A stretch of DNA of 64,000 nt, taken from assembly GCA_028551475.1 (NCBI GenBank), contig CM052357.1, positions 20,061,451 to 20,125,450 of the forward strand. The letters are read 5' to 3'. Both the position numbers and the translations under genes were made by a program. Of this stretch, positions 43,881-57,482 are shown in pieces. The notes under the pieces were generated by a model. That model saw only the letters and a list, made by a program, of their open reading frames with translations, searched no databases and had not been told where the DNA came from. Each line of letters begins with the position of its first letter. Positions within the stretch are counted from its first letter, which is position 1. The stretch comes from Casuarina equisetifolia. Lineage: Eukaryota; Streptophyta; Magnoliopsida; Fagales; Casuarinaceae.

Positions 43881-46800
43881 TTGATACCTGGACCGTATCC
43901 ATATTTACAATTACCTGTGTTGCTCTACCAGGGTTCTGGTTCAACAGTAATTCCTTTGCTAGAAAATTGCGCTAACTCCTCCTTTGTTGACATGTTTGGT
44001 TTTGGTCTTCTACTCTATGGAGGACAAACCTAAGCACTTGAGGTGAAAGGAGAGTCAGAGTTACTATAAAGCTTACGAAGTGTTGATGCCACCGTAGGTC
44101 TATCAATTGGATTTTCATGAATCACATTTGATAACTTTGTTACTTGAGTCCCTTGGAGATGAAGCCATCAATTCTAAAGGTCTTCCAACCTTTCAAAGCT
44201 TCCAAGCTTGCACTAAGAGGCCCTCGTCATTGACTTTCATTTAGAGGTGATGGTTTTAAGTGATAAAATTAGCAAATGCTCGTACAACTTGTATGGTCCT
44301 CCTCATGGCCTATATAATACAAATAATCTTTGTTTTTGCCACTTAAAATCACCAAAACTAAGATGCCAAAATTATATACATCAGATTTTGTAAAAAGAAT
44401 GTCCATAGATTACATATTTTAGAGCCATATAACGACCAAAAAAGTTGCCATCAAGACTCAGGGTATCGGTTAAGGATAGTGTTGGGTTTATATTTAACCC
44501 AGCAATCCTAACAAATAGAATAAAATGAAAACAAAACATAATATTTTCTCTTATTATCTAAAATATGAAATATTATGTATTAAAATAAACTTATTTTTTA
44601 CTTTTATTTTCTACCATGAAGTTACTTCTTGAGAAAATTAATTGATACATAATCTAGATTAAGCAAGAAAAATAAAAAATTGCTCGCATGAGCTCCTTTG
44701 ATTTTTTTTTTTCATTTTTGGTTGTTTAAAACGTTCAATATTTTTAAAAATTAACTATGCATAGATAATGTCTTGAATGTATCCCTTTGCGGAAAGACAC
44801 ATTTTCCTTTTTCTAGCTAGCGAATAATTAGACAAACATGAAGTAACATTAATCAATTGTAATTTATAGCTTACAATGTTTCAATGATTCTACTTTTATT
44901 TTATTTTATGAATATGTGAGTTTATTCATTGAAAAATGAGAGAGTACCAAATTTTAGGGGCATACTTCAATATCACAATACATCTAAGAGAAAATAAAAT
45001 TTAAAATCTCCTAATTGTAACACAATAAAGTATTTGCCTGAAAGTGTTTCAATAATTTTATTTGTATTTCCTTTAGCTTGGACAGTTACAAATATCTTTG
45101 AAATGCCAAAATATGCAATTTATGGATTTATATCCTTATCAAGTAATATGTTATTAACTTTGAGATAGCAATGTATAACTTTAAAATAAGAAATCTTCAT
45201 TGAGATAACAAATTCTTCAAGCAATTGTTTCAAAAATATGGTAACATGTTGTTCACTTGAATAATCATTGCTTTAGATACTATCAATAGATACTTAAATA
45301 ATTGAACTCAACTAAAAGACAATAACATAAAAATCAATCAAATCTTTTTTATGATAAATAGTTGAGTTCTATGGGTAGGTAGTATAGATATACGATGTTC
45401 TCACAAAATACTTTGGTAAATAGTTTACTCACCAAAAAAGAAAAGGAGATTGGGATTTTTGAATCTTAAATTTTAGAATAAAGTTATTTTGTAAGGTATG
45501 TTTTGGAATCTCATCAATCTTCTAAACGTTTCTTTATGGAGTAAGTGGATCTATAGTACAAAATGTAAAAGAACTTCAATAATATAACATTATATAAAAG
45601 GTTTTATGACATAAAGTTGGAGAGGTCTTCTCAAACTAAGGCCCACATTTACCTTGATTTATTTATAGGTACGTGTATTACTATAAATAACTATATTAGG
45701 ACCTTCAACTAACTAATGAAAAAATGAATTGATATGATTTAATTTTAACTAGTGACACTAACAAACATAATTTCATTAAATATCTAATTTGTCAAGATTG
45801 ACTTTCTATAGCAAAATGAATGGTATGATGCTTCTTTAGTTAACTTATATTGTGATTTTTCTTAGTCCCAAGTTGAAAACAAGAGTCATTTGTTTTTTGA
45901 ACATAGATGGATAATGATGGTTTAAAAGACTATATTTACTCATAACAGAATTTGATGTCATGTTGGATAATGGAATGAAGAATTGTAATGCATGATGATC
46001 AGAGTAACTAAAGGAAATAATTTTTCTACAAAGCTTTTTAAAATATTTTTTTAGCTTGTGTTATTATATATGAGTAGAATGAAATAGAAGATGATTTTAA
46101 AAAAGAAGAATTGACATTCTAATTATATTAGCTAAAGTAAGAAAAATTGTACAAGGAAAAGTTTCTTTATTTCAAAATATAAAGTTCTTATAATAAAATG
46201 TCATTTTGAATGAGATTTAAAGGCTTTCAACCTTTATTTTTTCATAGTTTTTATAATCTTTGTAATGTTGAAGTATGCTCCTATATTTTTGTCTATTATT
46301 TTTTTATTCATGCAAACTTACATTTCTACCAAAGAAAAGAAAAGGAAATAGTTGAGTTCTTTTCAAAGTTGCTTTTTTCTTTTTCTAGAACATTTTTTTT
46401 TCTAATCTTTACTAAAATTTTAAATTTTTATTATATTCTCTTATTATCAAGCATTTTTAATTTTAGTAGGATACTGTTCTAAGTTTATTAATTTGTCAAT
46501 ATGATGCTAGATTCTTTTGTTGAAAAGTTAATACTTTAACTTATTGCGATTTTGGTGTTGATCTATATGCTATTTTTTTAGAGGTTATTTAGTAGTGTAT
46601 TTAAAATATTGAATATGTTTGGTGAAAAATATTAGTTTAGCATTTATAAACGACAATAGACAACGTAATGTCAACTTCAACTAAAATATTAATGATTTCA
46701 AAATCATTTTGATTCTTGTATGGACAAGCACTTTATTAAGAATAGTTAATTTGCAAAAACTGAGTACAAAAATTAACTAGTTTTTTTTGGGTCTCAAAGG

Positions 46801-48140
46801 TTAAAAAAATAATGCAAAAAGATAATCAATTTAAAAAGTATTTACGTCAATTTTTTTAACTTTTGCCTCAATTGATAGTGACTTCCTTATGTTTATCAGT
46901 ATGTGAAGCAAGAACTAGTTCTTAGAGGAATTAGCTTTTCATAGTAGTTATTTATTCATAAAGCCTAGTTACATATGATAAAACTTCATGGATTGTTCGG
47001 AAAATTTCTCATCTACCAAGTTTTCCATTTCTTGTATTGTGTACTATACTAGTCTATCTTGATCTGATAATATCTCATATTTGCGACTAAATTTTTTTTT
47101 AAAAAAAAATTTATGGGTACGGGAGGAGGGTAAGTTGTAAATTTACATTTATACAAATGTGAAAGTTAGAAATCATGTTCAATTTAAGAATAACGCTTTT
47201 TTCGTACAAATTATTTATTTATTTTTCACAAAAGCATAAGCAACAATAATTAGAATAGGCATTACAAGATATTTGTTATGGCGAATGTAAGATTGTTTTA
47301 AAAAGAAAATATTACGCGTTGGTGGCGATGAAGGCCGAGCGGCACGCGGGGCTGAACGAAATGAGGGCTGACGTGTCTGACGTCCGGGATTAAATGGGTT
47401 GAGCTGTTAGGCTGAGGTGGCGTCCTGACATGGCATACTGAAGTGTCTGGAATCGAGATTTGTACTTCTAATACTTACCTTAGGTACATGTATTCAAGCC
47501 ATCAGTATCCAGTATAACATTAGTCCCGCATCTAAAGAAATATTTTGTGCACTTTTTACGTCTTCTATCCCTTTCGTGCCATAAATTCTCCATTCTATTA
47601 AACTGGAATTGAAATTCACATGTATAAAAGAGGTATGAACAACATGAAAGATATTGATTAAGAATGCAAATCCATAAGTTACGGGCTGGCTTTAGTAACT
47701 ACTTTTGAGCAGTTCGGATTTCGCATGCATTAATTCTTTGTATTTGAAAATATAATAAGATAAAAAGAAAATAGGGTACTAATCTAACCCTGTAAAGCTC
47801 GCCAAATGTACCAGTACCTAACATGTTTGTGGCTGCTTCAATGCTAGCCAAAATAGATTACAAGGTGTCTACAAGCTTGCCAACAATTCAAACATTGTTG
47901 CTGGCTGCACAGCCAAAAAAGTGAAGCTAATGGAGTATAAAACCAAGAGCACCGCAGTGGCAGCAATGATAGAGGCGATGATTTTTAGAACTATTATTTT
48001 GTTCTTCCCATCGTGATCAATAAAATTTGCGTTGACATCCAAAACGATGAAAAGTTCATGTAGAACAGAAAAGCAATTCTGTTGCCAACTTGAAGGTGAA
48101 GCAAGAGGAAATTCTCGCATAACCGTCGGCGTGTGCATTA
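43880..48140 (-). pseudogene. CRK6: strongly decayed CRK pseudogene
   Basis: Remnants lie in gene order on the minus strand. Membrane exon, about 47930-48020 (FIDHDGKNKI, then a hydrophobic run matching CRK5 and CRK7). Juxtamembrane and glycine-loop exon, about 47785-47865 (ASIEAATNMLGTGTFGELYR, with part deleted). A long intron full of CRK5-like intron blocks. HRD/DFG exon, 45046-45240 (IHCYLKVNNILLDKD, with HCY for HRD and AYFG for ADFG), interrupted by a LINE tail. APE exon, 44280-44440 (ALKY for APEY). Last exon, 43885-44215 (PIDRPTVAS, then a tail with a stop). The N-lobe exon and the DUF26 exon are not found. All exons carry stops or frameshifts. It belongs with CRK5 and CRK7. Confidence 0.75.
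44902..45045 (-). mobile_element. LINE 3' tail inserted in CRK6 exon 5
   Basis: The insert begins with a T/A-rich run and TATGAATATGTGAGTTTATT, the reverse complement of the LINE tail at about 7048-7070. It is flanked by two versions of the same exon end: GTTTCAATGATTCTACTTTT (from 44878) and GTTTCAATAATTTTATTTGT (from 45046), about 20 of 24 positions equal. That is a degraded target duplication. Element orientation is minus, with its poly-A end on the left. Confidence 0.6.
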
Positions 48141-48539
48141 AGCATTCGCTAACTTGAAATTAACACATTGTAACTTGAAAAAGGCAATTGTTAAGTCAAA
48201 TGTGCTAAGTTCTCTTACTGTAGATTGGATAGGACTTTCTGGTTTTTAAATGTCTAGAAAGCTAAACTTGATGTACATCCAACTAAGTGATGCATAAGAC
48301 AGACTATTTCGGAGAACCGATGAACATAATTTTAAGTTATATTGTCTTTAAGTTCCAGATATAATTTGGTCATATAACATATAAGAATGAATGTATGTTG
48401 ATGATGAGGTCTTAACAATTTCAGAATAAAAAATTAGCGGCTGATTTATAATAACAAAAACTTGTAATCCTATAAATCGTTCTTTTGTGATTAGAAAAAG
48501 CCATTCCACTGATATACGAGTCATTGATTACTAGAATTC
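48141..48539. other. AT-rich spacer
   Basis: No coding or repeat feature is recognised. It lies between the CRK6 membrane-exon remnant and an isolated last-exon relic. Confidence 0.5.
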
Positions 48540-48830
48540 AGCGCTTCTCCCTTTTTCTCCCTAGCATTTTTGGATGTCTCATCTTTTGATGGGCAAATAT
48601 TGGTTCTTGAGGTGATAGGAGAGAAATAGAATAATCATTCAACATGAGATTTACTATGGCCATTGTGGGTCTGTCGTTGGGATTTTTTTAGGGTACGCAG
48701 CAAAGCAATAAGTATATCTTGTAACTTAATCATGAGTAAAAGTTTCTCAAGGTTGGATCTAGCAACTCTAAGGTTAGTCTAAATAACCTGCATGCCTGCA
48801 TTAATTGCCAAGGATTCATACAAGGTTAGT
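48540..48830 (-). pseudogene. CRK relic: last exon only
   Basis: The minus-strand reading contains NDRPTMAIVNLMLNDYS and then SLLSPQEPIFAH, the signature of the end of a CRK kinase domain and tail. It has a stop just before NPNDRP (TAG in the helix that reads LLCVQE in intact copies) and others upstream. The remaining exons expected at higher coordinates are missing, so this is a separate dead copy, not part of CRK6. Confidence 0.7.
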
Positions 48831-50880
48831 CTCATTCAAGTCAACGTTTTAGCTACTAACTAAAGGGCTAAAGCCAACTAGCTTCCTTCCTTTTGAGCAA
48901 ATAGATTTACAATACAAAATATAGAACTTTAGTAATGTAGCTTGATACCAAAAATAGGATGTCGTGGAGTCCAAAGGATTTGCTTAAGGTAAAACCAATT
49001 TTTACCTTCATAGTTCCTAGACTTGTCTTATTGTAGCAAAAAGGCATAAAAGGAGTTATGAGAAGCCAATGATGTGGTGGATTGACATGATTTATTTGGG
49101 CTGGTAACATCAATAAACATAACTATATTGGCCATATTGTTTGTAAATATAAACTTCTGTTAACATAAATTCTTTCTTAATAGCTTTTTTTGATCAACTT
49201 ATACCTTGTTTTCCGTATATCTCATGTTAAGAATAGGTCCTACCTCTTTTTTAATGTTCTTGAATAGTTTTTATTTCACATAATATCCTCGTGTAGAATG
49301 AACATTCTCACTCTATTGGAAGATGGAATGTTGAACTACAATGTATAATTAAAAAAATTAAAGGGAAAAAAATAATTCTACAAGACTACTTAAGTTATCA
49401 TTTTTTGCTTGCATTTACAATATATGGGTTAAACAAAACCACAAAAAATTTTTGAACAAGGTAATTGTTACTTAAATCTTGTTGACCAATACAAGAAAAA
49501 TTAGAAACAAGAAAAGCATTATTGTTTAGGAATATAAAATATTTCCATGCCAATATTTTGTTATGTGAAAGTTCGAGGCTCTCAACCATGGTATTATTAC
49601 ATTTATAATTAGGTTTGTAAACATTAGGTGTATGACCTAAATTGAAATGTAAGTTATACACTTCAAACATTATGAATATAACTTACATATTCATACAAAA
49701 AAATAAAAAGGAAAAATTATAATGCCATTGTGTACTTAAATAGCTCCTAACAATATTCATGGAGCAACTAGGCTTGGATAGTTTATGTTGCCCAAAATAA
49801 GATGGGCTTCCTTACTAATAGGCTCCCATGCTTATCTAGTGATGGTAACATTACCTAAAGTTAGGACTAGTGCCATGTGGTGGTGAAAACATGGCTTATT
49901 CACTCCCATTGACTCTTCCCTTAAATTGATGGTATCTTGAATTGCCTTTGTCATTGAGATATGGATGATTCCAAAGGATAGTTTTGACAAAATCACCAAA
50001 ATGAAATAGTTTTTGCTAAAGCAAACCATGAGAGATTTTAAATTCATCACCAATACCTTTAGTTTAGATCTAATAGTTGTTCCTACCAAGTGAACCAAAA
50101 GTTTCATGTATGTGATGAAGTTTCTCCTTACTTTGTTAAAGGAGTTTTGGCTACTTTGCTTTAATGTCTTTTCCTAAAAGAAGATGCCCAATCTAGAGAA
50201 ATTATATGCCATTGCGAAGCAACACCTTCATTAGCATTCCATTATCGATAGTTAAAAGATCCTCACCAGTAACAACAATGCATTTGTTGCTTAATTACAA
50301 TTTGTACTTCTTGTTTGTTTTGGCAACACCTTGCACAAGTAGTACTAATTGAAAGACCATGGACCTTAGAATTTGAGTACACTAAGTGGGCCCAATTTCA
50401 ATAGCCCAATACATGGCCTATCTAGACAATACCTATTCTATAGCAATTGCCAACAAGCTAGGCCATGTCAAAAAAACCTATTTCGTTTTCGTGGGCTAGC
50501 TACCAAGTTGGAAGCCCAAGCAAAAGAGAGGTGTGAAAAGAAAATTTGTTTTGGGTTAGCCCTTAGACCATAATGTTACCATTGATGGGTAGCAACTCAT
50601 TTTGGTGTTTGGATACAACCCATAGGACTCACCTATGGTGGATCACTACAATGGATTGTGGTATTATGGTAATCCACCTTTACCCCTTAACCTAATGTAG
50701 ATATATTGGGCCACATGCCACCTAACCTTTGAAGCATATATAGGGGCTTTATTGGGCTTAATCTCATTACGGATTAGTGACAGAAACTTGTGAGTCTCAT
50801 CAACTAAATGGGGGCTTTTAATCTATCAACACATTTCTCAAGTACAACTTTTGTCTCTTAAACCCATTTCATTTTTATAG
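48831..50880. other. Intergenic DNA with CRK-intron-like blocks and possible copia 5' region
   Basis: Parts of 48900-49430 resemble 45580-46080 (the large intron of CRK6), so this is probably the intron of the copy whose last exon lies at 48540-48830. The region 49800-50880 may hold the gag part and 5' LTR of the plus-strand copia relic, but I could not identify either. Minus-strand frame 49832-50107 has no recognised family. Confidence 0.35.
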
Positions 50881-51629
50881 ATTATTGATTTAAGAACAAG
50901 TAACCACTTCACGAGCAATTTAAATATTCTTGACTTATTTTTTCCATGTGCCACTCCAATCTATATCACCTTGTCTGATAAATCACTTATTCTTGTCACC
51001 CATATTGGCCACTATAAGCTTTGCCCTACCTTAAATCTTTCATACATTTTACATGCTCTACATTTTAGATAACTTATTATTTATTCAAAAATTAACTCAT
51101 GACAACAATTATGTGACTACTATTTTTGATGATTCGTGTGTATTTCATAACTATATGACTAAAGATTTGATTGGACTTAGCAAGATTGATCATGAATTAT
51201 ATTTTCTTTGTTCTTCCATTCTAGCAAATTTTTGTTCTATTTTTCCAATTAAGAAATACTTTTTGTATTTCTAAATAAACCCTTATTTGTAATTCAATTT
51301 TTATTAATAATATCAATTTTTTGCATAAATGTCTTAGACACTATTCTTTAAAAATTTATCATTCTTATGGATAATTTTTTTTCTTATCCCAACTCCTTTT
51401 CATGTCCAATTTGCCCTATGGCAATTCAAACCCTTCCCTTCCCCCCCTCCTTTTTTTCCACAAGCCACATTACCACCCGATTTATTTTTAAGCTAGTTCG
51501 TATTGATGCTTGGGATTTATAATAAACACCCACCTATGATGGTATGCATTATTTCTTAATGATTATGGATGATTATTCTTGGGCTAGTTAAGCTTTTCTC
51601 CATCAATTCAAAGTCAAGGTTTCCTCTCC

Positions 51630-51653
51630 CCCCCTCCCCCCCCCCCCCCCCAA
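51630..51653. repeat. C-rich homopolymer followed by A-run
   Basis: An almost pure C tract followed by A's inside the copia relic integrase region. It could be a slippage product; sequencing errors are also likely in such runs. Confidence 0.7.
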
Positions 51654-53130
51654 ACAAAAAAAAAAATTCAATATTTTGTATCCATGGTATATACCCAATT
51701 TAGATCCTTTTTAGTGCTGATTTTTTCTTTCTATGAAAGGAATCCTTCGTGTGACATTACATTCACACTTTTCAACAAAATGGAATCATAAAATGCAAGT
51801 ACTTACACTTATTAGATATGGAACAAGCCTTAATGTGGCAAGCTTACATTTCCTATCAATTTTGGAAAGAATGTCTCTTTACCTACACTTATATCATCAA
51901 TCATCTCCTGTCACCATTTCTTTGTGCTATTAGTTCTTTTAAAAAATTATTTAGCAAAATGCCTATCCTTGATTGTCTCAATATTTTTAAGTGTTGTTGT
52001 AATGTCACCACATAAGGTGTTCATGATAAATTTAGTTCTTAAATACTTGTTTGCATTTTTATAGGTTACTCTCCTTTATAGTAAGAGCTACAAATTGTAT
52101 GAATCCCTTTGTAGGAAATCATTATTAGATGAGATGTGTTTTTTCAAGAAACAATTTTTCTTTTTGTCCTTAGTCTATGTCCTCCTTAGATAGCCAAATA
52201 ACCTTATCAACTCTAGAAGTATAACTTTATGATTCATATACTTCATCCTCACTATTGGTTGATCTCCTTAAATTTTTGGATCTTGAATAAGCTCCATTTG
52301 ACCATAACCTAACATCTTTTATTCCACCTTTTACTGTCATTATCCCTTTTTAATCATCCACATACCCTTTATCAATAATTCCTTATAGTGTTCCAGTTGT
52401 ATTACTCAATCCCTGATTTGAAGCTCTAATTACCTATGTCCTACCCTTCTTGGCTTATCTTCCTTATCATTTTATCCAATCTCTAACTACATTTCCTTAA
52501 AACAATATCACCCTTTTTATGAATACCTTGTTACCTTATCTTCTACCATCCAAGAACCTTCCACCTTCCAAGAAGTTGTCATAAACCCAAATTGGATTGC
52601 TAACATAGATATGAGGCTCATTGGCTCTAAGGCTAATCATACATGGGATATGGTTCCTTTGCCTTATGATTATCATCGTATTAGATATAAATGGGTTTAC
52701 AAGATGAAATATTGTGATAATAACTTTATTGAAAGGTATAGGGCCCACTTGGTGGTCAAAGGCTTCAATTAATGAGAGGGCATTAATTATTAAGATACCT
52801 ACTCTTTTATGATGAAGTATGTTACTTTTCACTTTATCATCACTATTATCATTATTCGTCATTGGTCATTCTATTAGATGGATGTCAAAAATGTCTTTTT
52901 CCATGGTTATCTCTCAAAGGAGGTTTAGATAGAGCTTACCTCTATATTTCACAATTAAAGGGAGCATTTCTTACTACGATTGGTAAATCCCTTTATGAGT
53001 TAAAGCAAATATCCCATAAGTGAAATGCCAAATTTATCAAAGAACTAATTGCACACAACTTCATCCAATCCTATCATGATTGCTTTTTATTCACTAAAAC
53101 TAGAGGTAGTTTTTTTTATAGCCTTATTTA

Positions 53131-53890
53131 CTAGACCAAATAGTTATGGTTCTAAACCATCTTAATCATGAGTCTCATTCTACAAGTTTTTATATTTGGG
53201 CACATGCATACAAGGAATGACAAATGAAAGGATTAAACTTTTTCCCACACTAGAGGGAAAAACCTAAGAAAGTGTAATCAAAGTTCTAAGTTTTAAAATG
53301 GTAGTCACTAAATGAAATCCATTTAGTAAGGAAGTAATTTCAAATTCTCCTTTGTTAGCTTGAGTTAAAGATAAGGTGCAAAGGTTGACTTTTATTTATC
53401 AAAGGTGCAATCTCAAAGTTTCTTTCCTTTTGTCAAGTGGGCTTGACTTGCCCAAAAGTAGTTTGTATGGTTATAAGGGAAATTGGTAACTAGTGAGACA
53501 TAGTAGTAGAAAGTTTCCATACTAGTTGACTATAAAATGTTTAGCAGAAACCATCCTTGTTAAGGATTAATGGAGTTGATGTAGGATAGCTTACCTTACC
53601 TAACAAAATCACACTTGAGAGAAAGGAAGCTAGGGATAGGGTAGGAGATGTGGGTATTTAAAGATTATGTCTATTAATCATTAGTTACAAGCATAACAAT
53701 GCAATGCTTAACCACCTTAAGTACTAAGCCCCACTTCTGCTTTTACCTTCATGCTTAAAGCTAGATAAGATTTGGGAGATGGGGATGGTGAGGGGGGGCT
53801 TACCAATTTGCTAACTATATCATTAGCATTTACACAATTGATTAGCCTTTTGGGTGGGCATCACTTTCCTTCATTTCTATTCCCCACCTA
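53131..53890. mobile_element. Insertion inside the reverse-transcriptase relic
   Basis: The copia reading breaks after TKTRGS and the Phe-rich strand (about 53125) and resumes at DDILI near 53900, where the two should be nearly adjacent. About 750 bp of unrelated DNA lies between. It has no recognised frame, terminal repeats or clear target duplication. The copia continuity supports the insertion; its identity is unknown. Confidence 0.4.
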
Positions 53891-55000
53891 CATAGGTTCA
53901 ATGATATATTGATTATGAGGAACATATAGGCCATTATTTTAAGCCTTAAATGGTCTTTGCATGTTACTTCTTTCATGAATGATTTTGGTCATTTGAAATT
54001 TTTCTTAGGTATTGAGATTGCTTATTCTTTAGAAGAAATTTCCTTGAGCGAATGCAAGTACATGAGTCATCATTGATTCTAATAAACCAAAACAAGAAGT
54101 GTGCAAGCATTGAATATGATATTGGCTCAACAGAAAAATTGAATGACCTAACTTTTCTAAATCCACTAATTTGTCAAAAATTAGTTTGACAATTGATTTA
54201 TTTGACTCTCACTAGGTTTGCCATTATGTTTTTGGTTCAGCTTCTCATTCAATTCATGCATGAAGTAAAATAATCCTATATTTAGGAGCCTTAAAGGTGA
54301 TTAGATAACTTAAAAGTTATCTAAGCCTTATGTTCCCATCTTTGTTCAAGTTTGAATTATAAGCATATTGTGACTTTAACTACAACACATCTTATTACAA
54401 GGAGGTTTACCGAAGGTTTTTGTATCATGCTTCACAATTCCATGATATTATGGTGGTCCAAGAAGCAACCTATTGTCTTGCTTTCATTGGCAAAAGCAAA
54501 GTACTAAGCTATGCAAGTTACCACTAGTAAGACTATGTGGATTATCAAGCCACTTAAAGATTTTGGCTTTTACATAAGACATTTAGCATTACTACACTAA
54601 CTATAATCTTGTAGAAAAGTTAGCAATAAATTGATTTTCCATGAGCATACAAAATATCTTAAAGTTAATGTCATTATATGACATAAAAACTTCAACAAGA
54701 AATCATTGCCATGTGACACATCTCTACCAATGTGTTAACCAAAGCACTCTATAATACACAACATTGGCATCTTTTACCTAAGTTTGGAGTATTTGACTTA
54801 AGGGAAAGTATTGACATGTAAATGATTCACCAAACATGTTGCCATATTAGGTCTCGTAGTTAGGCATAATTCATTGTAATTAATGTGGAGATTTACTTTT
54901 CCTATAAAGATTAGGTTATAACCTATATATAAGGCTAGCATTGTACAAATGAGAATAGTTGAAAATGGAACCATCTTAAAGAGAGTTGGCTTTTGTTAGA

Positions 55001-57179
55001 TATGGATTAACCCAATAAAGGGAAGTGCCAAAGGCCGGGGGGGGGGGGGGTGGTTGGATTGGGTTTAATTATTTCTTATTAAATTCTCATGAATGAATAA
55101 AATAAAATAAAAGCAAGAGATATAGAACACAAGAATTGTTCAAGTAGTTTGGCCAAATACTCAAGCCTACCTCTACCTTTTCTTACTAGTAGTAAGAGAG
55201 CCTTATTACTAAAATATAAGAGTTTTCTTTTAAAGGCTTATTACCAATACTAGATTCTTTGTTCATGGAATATAAGGATGAAACAGTTCACTTCTCAATA
55301 CAATAAACCTAACATGACTTAACATACTTCACAATCCAACCACTACAAAAAAACTTTCCACAAACTAAACTTTACTCACATTAGACCACACACGGTCAAT
55401 GAATAAGTAACAACTATTCAAAAATAATCAACATCCTTTACTTGAAGATAAGTAAAAAAGATGTATCAACTTGAAGCAATTAGCACAATGTCATAATCAA
55501 TTTCAAACTATCAACTTCCTGCACAATGAGTACTTCTTGAGAATCAATTATATAATGTAGTCATAGAAACATATGAGACTTAAGCAAATACATTTGGTTA
55601 GATGAACAAACTGTAGTATATAACAAGATAATTCATCAAATTCACTTTTATATGCTTAGTAACGTATAGCTATTGATAACAATGACAAAAGTTTTTTCAC
55701 ATAAGAACAATGTTATTGAAAGATTGAGCTAAACAAAAACAAGATAATTGAAATCCAAATAGAGTTACCAATAATATAATGTGCACATAGATCAATAAGT
55801 TTTTCTCATTTTATGAACAAGTCAAGCTTGCAGTCTATTTCTTTCTTAAGAGTAAAAATGTGTGTCTACCTTGAAAACCCTAGCACATTTGCTTATAAAT
55901 GATAAAAGCAAGAGTAATTGTTAAGGTTTCTCTCTCCTTATTTCCTTATGAGACATGTAGCATTATAGAATATGGATCATTAATTTCAAAAATGACCCTC
56001 ATATAATAGTTGCCATGATTTTGCCTAAAATTTAATTTTCTACTTTCACACTTCATATCGAAAACTTCCATTTTTGCAATGCATGATGCATTAATCATCT
56101 AAACTCAATATAAAAAACATCATTTTTGAAACACATAGAACCTCCATTTAGTTAATTCAGATTCTTTCATATTTGGAATGAAAGCATGGGAAAATATGGA
56201 GTTTTTTTTTACCAAATCAGGTTGAACCCATTTAGAAAGCTTGTTCCTTTTCCTCTAAAGTCCCTTCTCATTGAGGGCATGCAAAGAAGAGTTCTTCATT
56301 CTTTCCTTCTCAAGTGACAAGGAAGAGAGAAACACATTCTCTTTCTTTTTTAGCCCACTTAATAAGATCATTACCTTATAAGTTCAAAACAGTGTGGTTT
56401 ACTCCATAGTCAAAATGATGCTTTTTCACTCGGTCTCAATTATTTCTCATATGCTTTATTTTGTATAAGTCACTCTCATACAATTTCAATACTATAGCTA
56501 CTCATGATGCATACATATATATATGAACTAGCAATCAAATATCAATTTGCACAAACCCAAAACTTGTCATAAGATTTTCTTAAAAATTCATTTTGGTATG
56601 TAGGAACTATGTAAATAAAAAATAATTCTTAACTTAGTTATTTTTCCTACATATGCCACAATTTTTATTGGCACAAGAATAAGTAAAATTACTTAATGGT
56701 TTTTCAAATATTTGTCAACATCAAAATATATATCGAATAACTTTCCTAGCATTTCGTTTTCTTACAGGAGCCATGTGACCACTATAAACCAACAAATCAA
56801 TGTTACAATGTTCATAATAAAGAAATGAAATAAGAAAATTTAATCTAATACTTTGACGCATTTAGGTACCTTAATACATTGGATTTGAGATCTTTGAGAC
56901 ACCGTTATTTATTATTTTTTGTTACTTTGAAAACTTGTGAATGGAAAAATAACTTGATTCATTTATTCCACAATGCAAAGTAAAGAAGACCAAATATCTG
57001 GTGCATTAGTATGTTTTCTTATTTTTTTTTGTTTTATATTACAAAGCTATTAATATTTTTCCTACTATATTCTATGCTTTAATAGATAAGTAATTTATAT
57101 TTTCTTCATTCTAGATGGAATAAAAAATTGCTTGAAATTCATTAATACAAAGCAAAAAAAATAACGTAGCTTAGATCTA
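55001..57179. other. AT-rich intergenic DNA
   Basis: A G homopolymer (about 55038-55051) lies just right of the copia relic. Beyond it there is only AT-rich, stop-rich sequence with no protein family, repeat structure or RNA gene recognised. Confidence 0.5.
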
Positions 57180-57440
57180 ACCATGTTTTAATGATCATAC
57201 TTGTGTTTCCTCAAGTTTAATCAACTTTAAATGTCTTTAATATGCAAAAATCTGAAACTTTGGATTCATATCTTTATATAATAATACTTTATTAGCTTTA
57301 AGATCTTGATTAATTACTTTAAGATGAGAATCTTCATGAAGATATAGGATTCCTTGAGCAATTCCTTTGATAATTTTGTAATATATTCTTGAATTTAGAA
57401 CTTTTTATTTGTAGGATCTATTCACTCATCACAATCACAA
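57180..57440 (-). pseudogene. CRK relic: HRD/DFG exon only
   Basis: The minus strand reads [20 protein letters not shown] and then [19 protein letters not shown], the CRK exon-5 pattern with NQD in place of HRD. A frame change follows before the DFG equivalent and stops are present. No other exon of this copy is visible on either side. It is closest in wording to CRK5 and CRK7. Confidence 0.7.
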
Positions 57441-57482
57441 CTTATATTATAATAAGAAAACAAAATATTTTTAGGTTTATGT

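Larger units (their letters stand above)
50880..55000 (+). mobile_element. Old Ty1/copia relic, plus strand
   Basis: Read with many stops and shifts, the segment follows copia pol. The protease-side region (VTHIGHYKL, KLTHDNNYV) lies at 50960-51230. The integrase core (TPTYDGMHYFL, MDDYSWAS) lies near 51525-51600, followed by NGIIKCKYLHLLD and FWKECLFTYTYIINH near 51780-51910. The reverse transcriptase (KWVYKMKY, RAHLVVKGFN, MDVKNVFFHGYLS) lies at 52690-52930 and resumes after an insertion with FGHLKFFLGIEIA near 53990. RNase H (RRSTEGFCIML, WWSKKQPIVLLSLAKA) lies near 54400-54510 and FHEHTKYLKV near 54640. A purine tract at about 54798-54806 precedes a likely 3' LTR (about 54810-55000, with TATATATAAGG near 54920). 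It is far more decayed than the element at 23816-29296. The 5' end is undefined. Confidence 0.75.

Noticed and set aside
47330-47460. GC-rich island as a possible promoter or RNA gene
   Set aside because: No tRNA-like or other RNA fold or conserved motif could be defended by eye.
49832-50107. Minus-strand frame as part of a copia gag
   Set aside because: It is on the opposite strand to the adjacent copia relic and has no recognisable gag motif.
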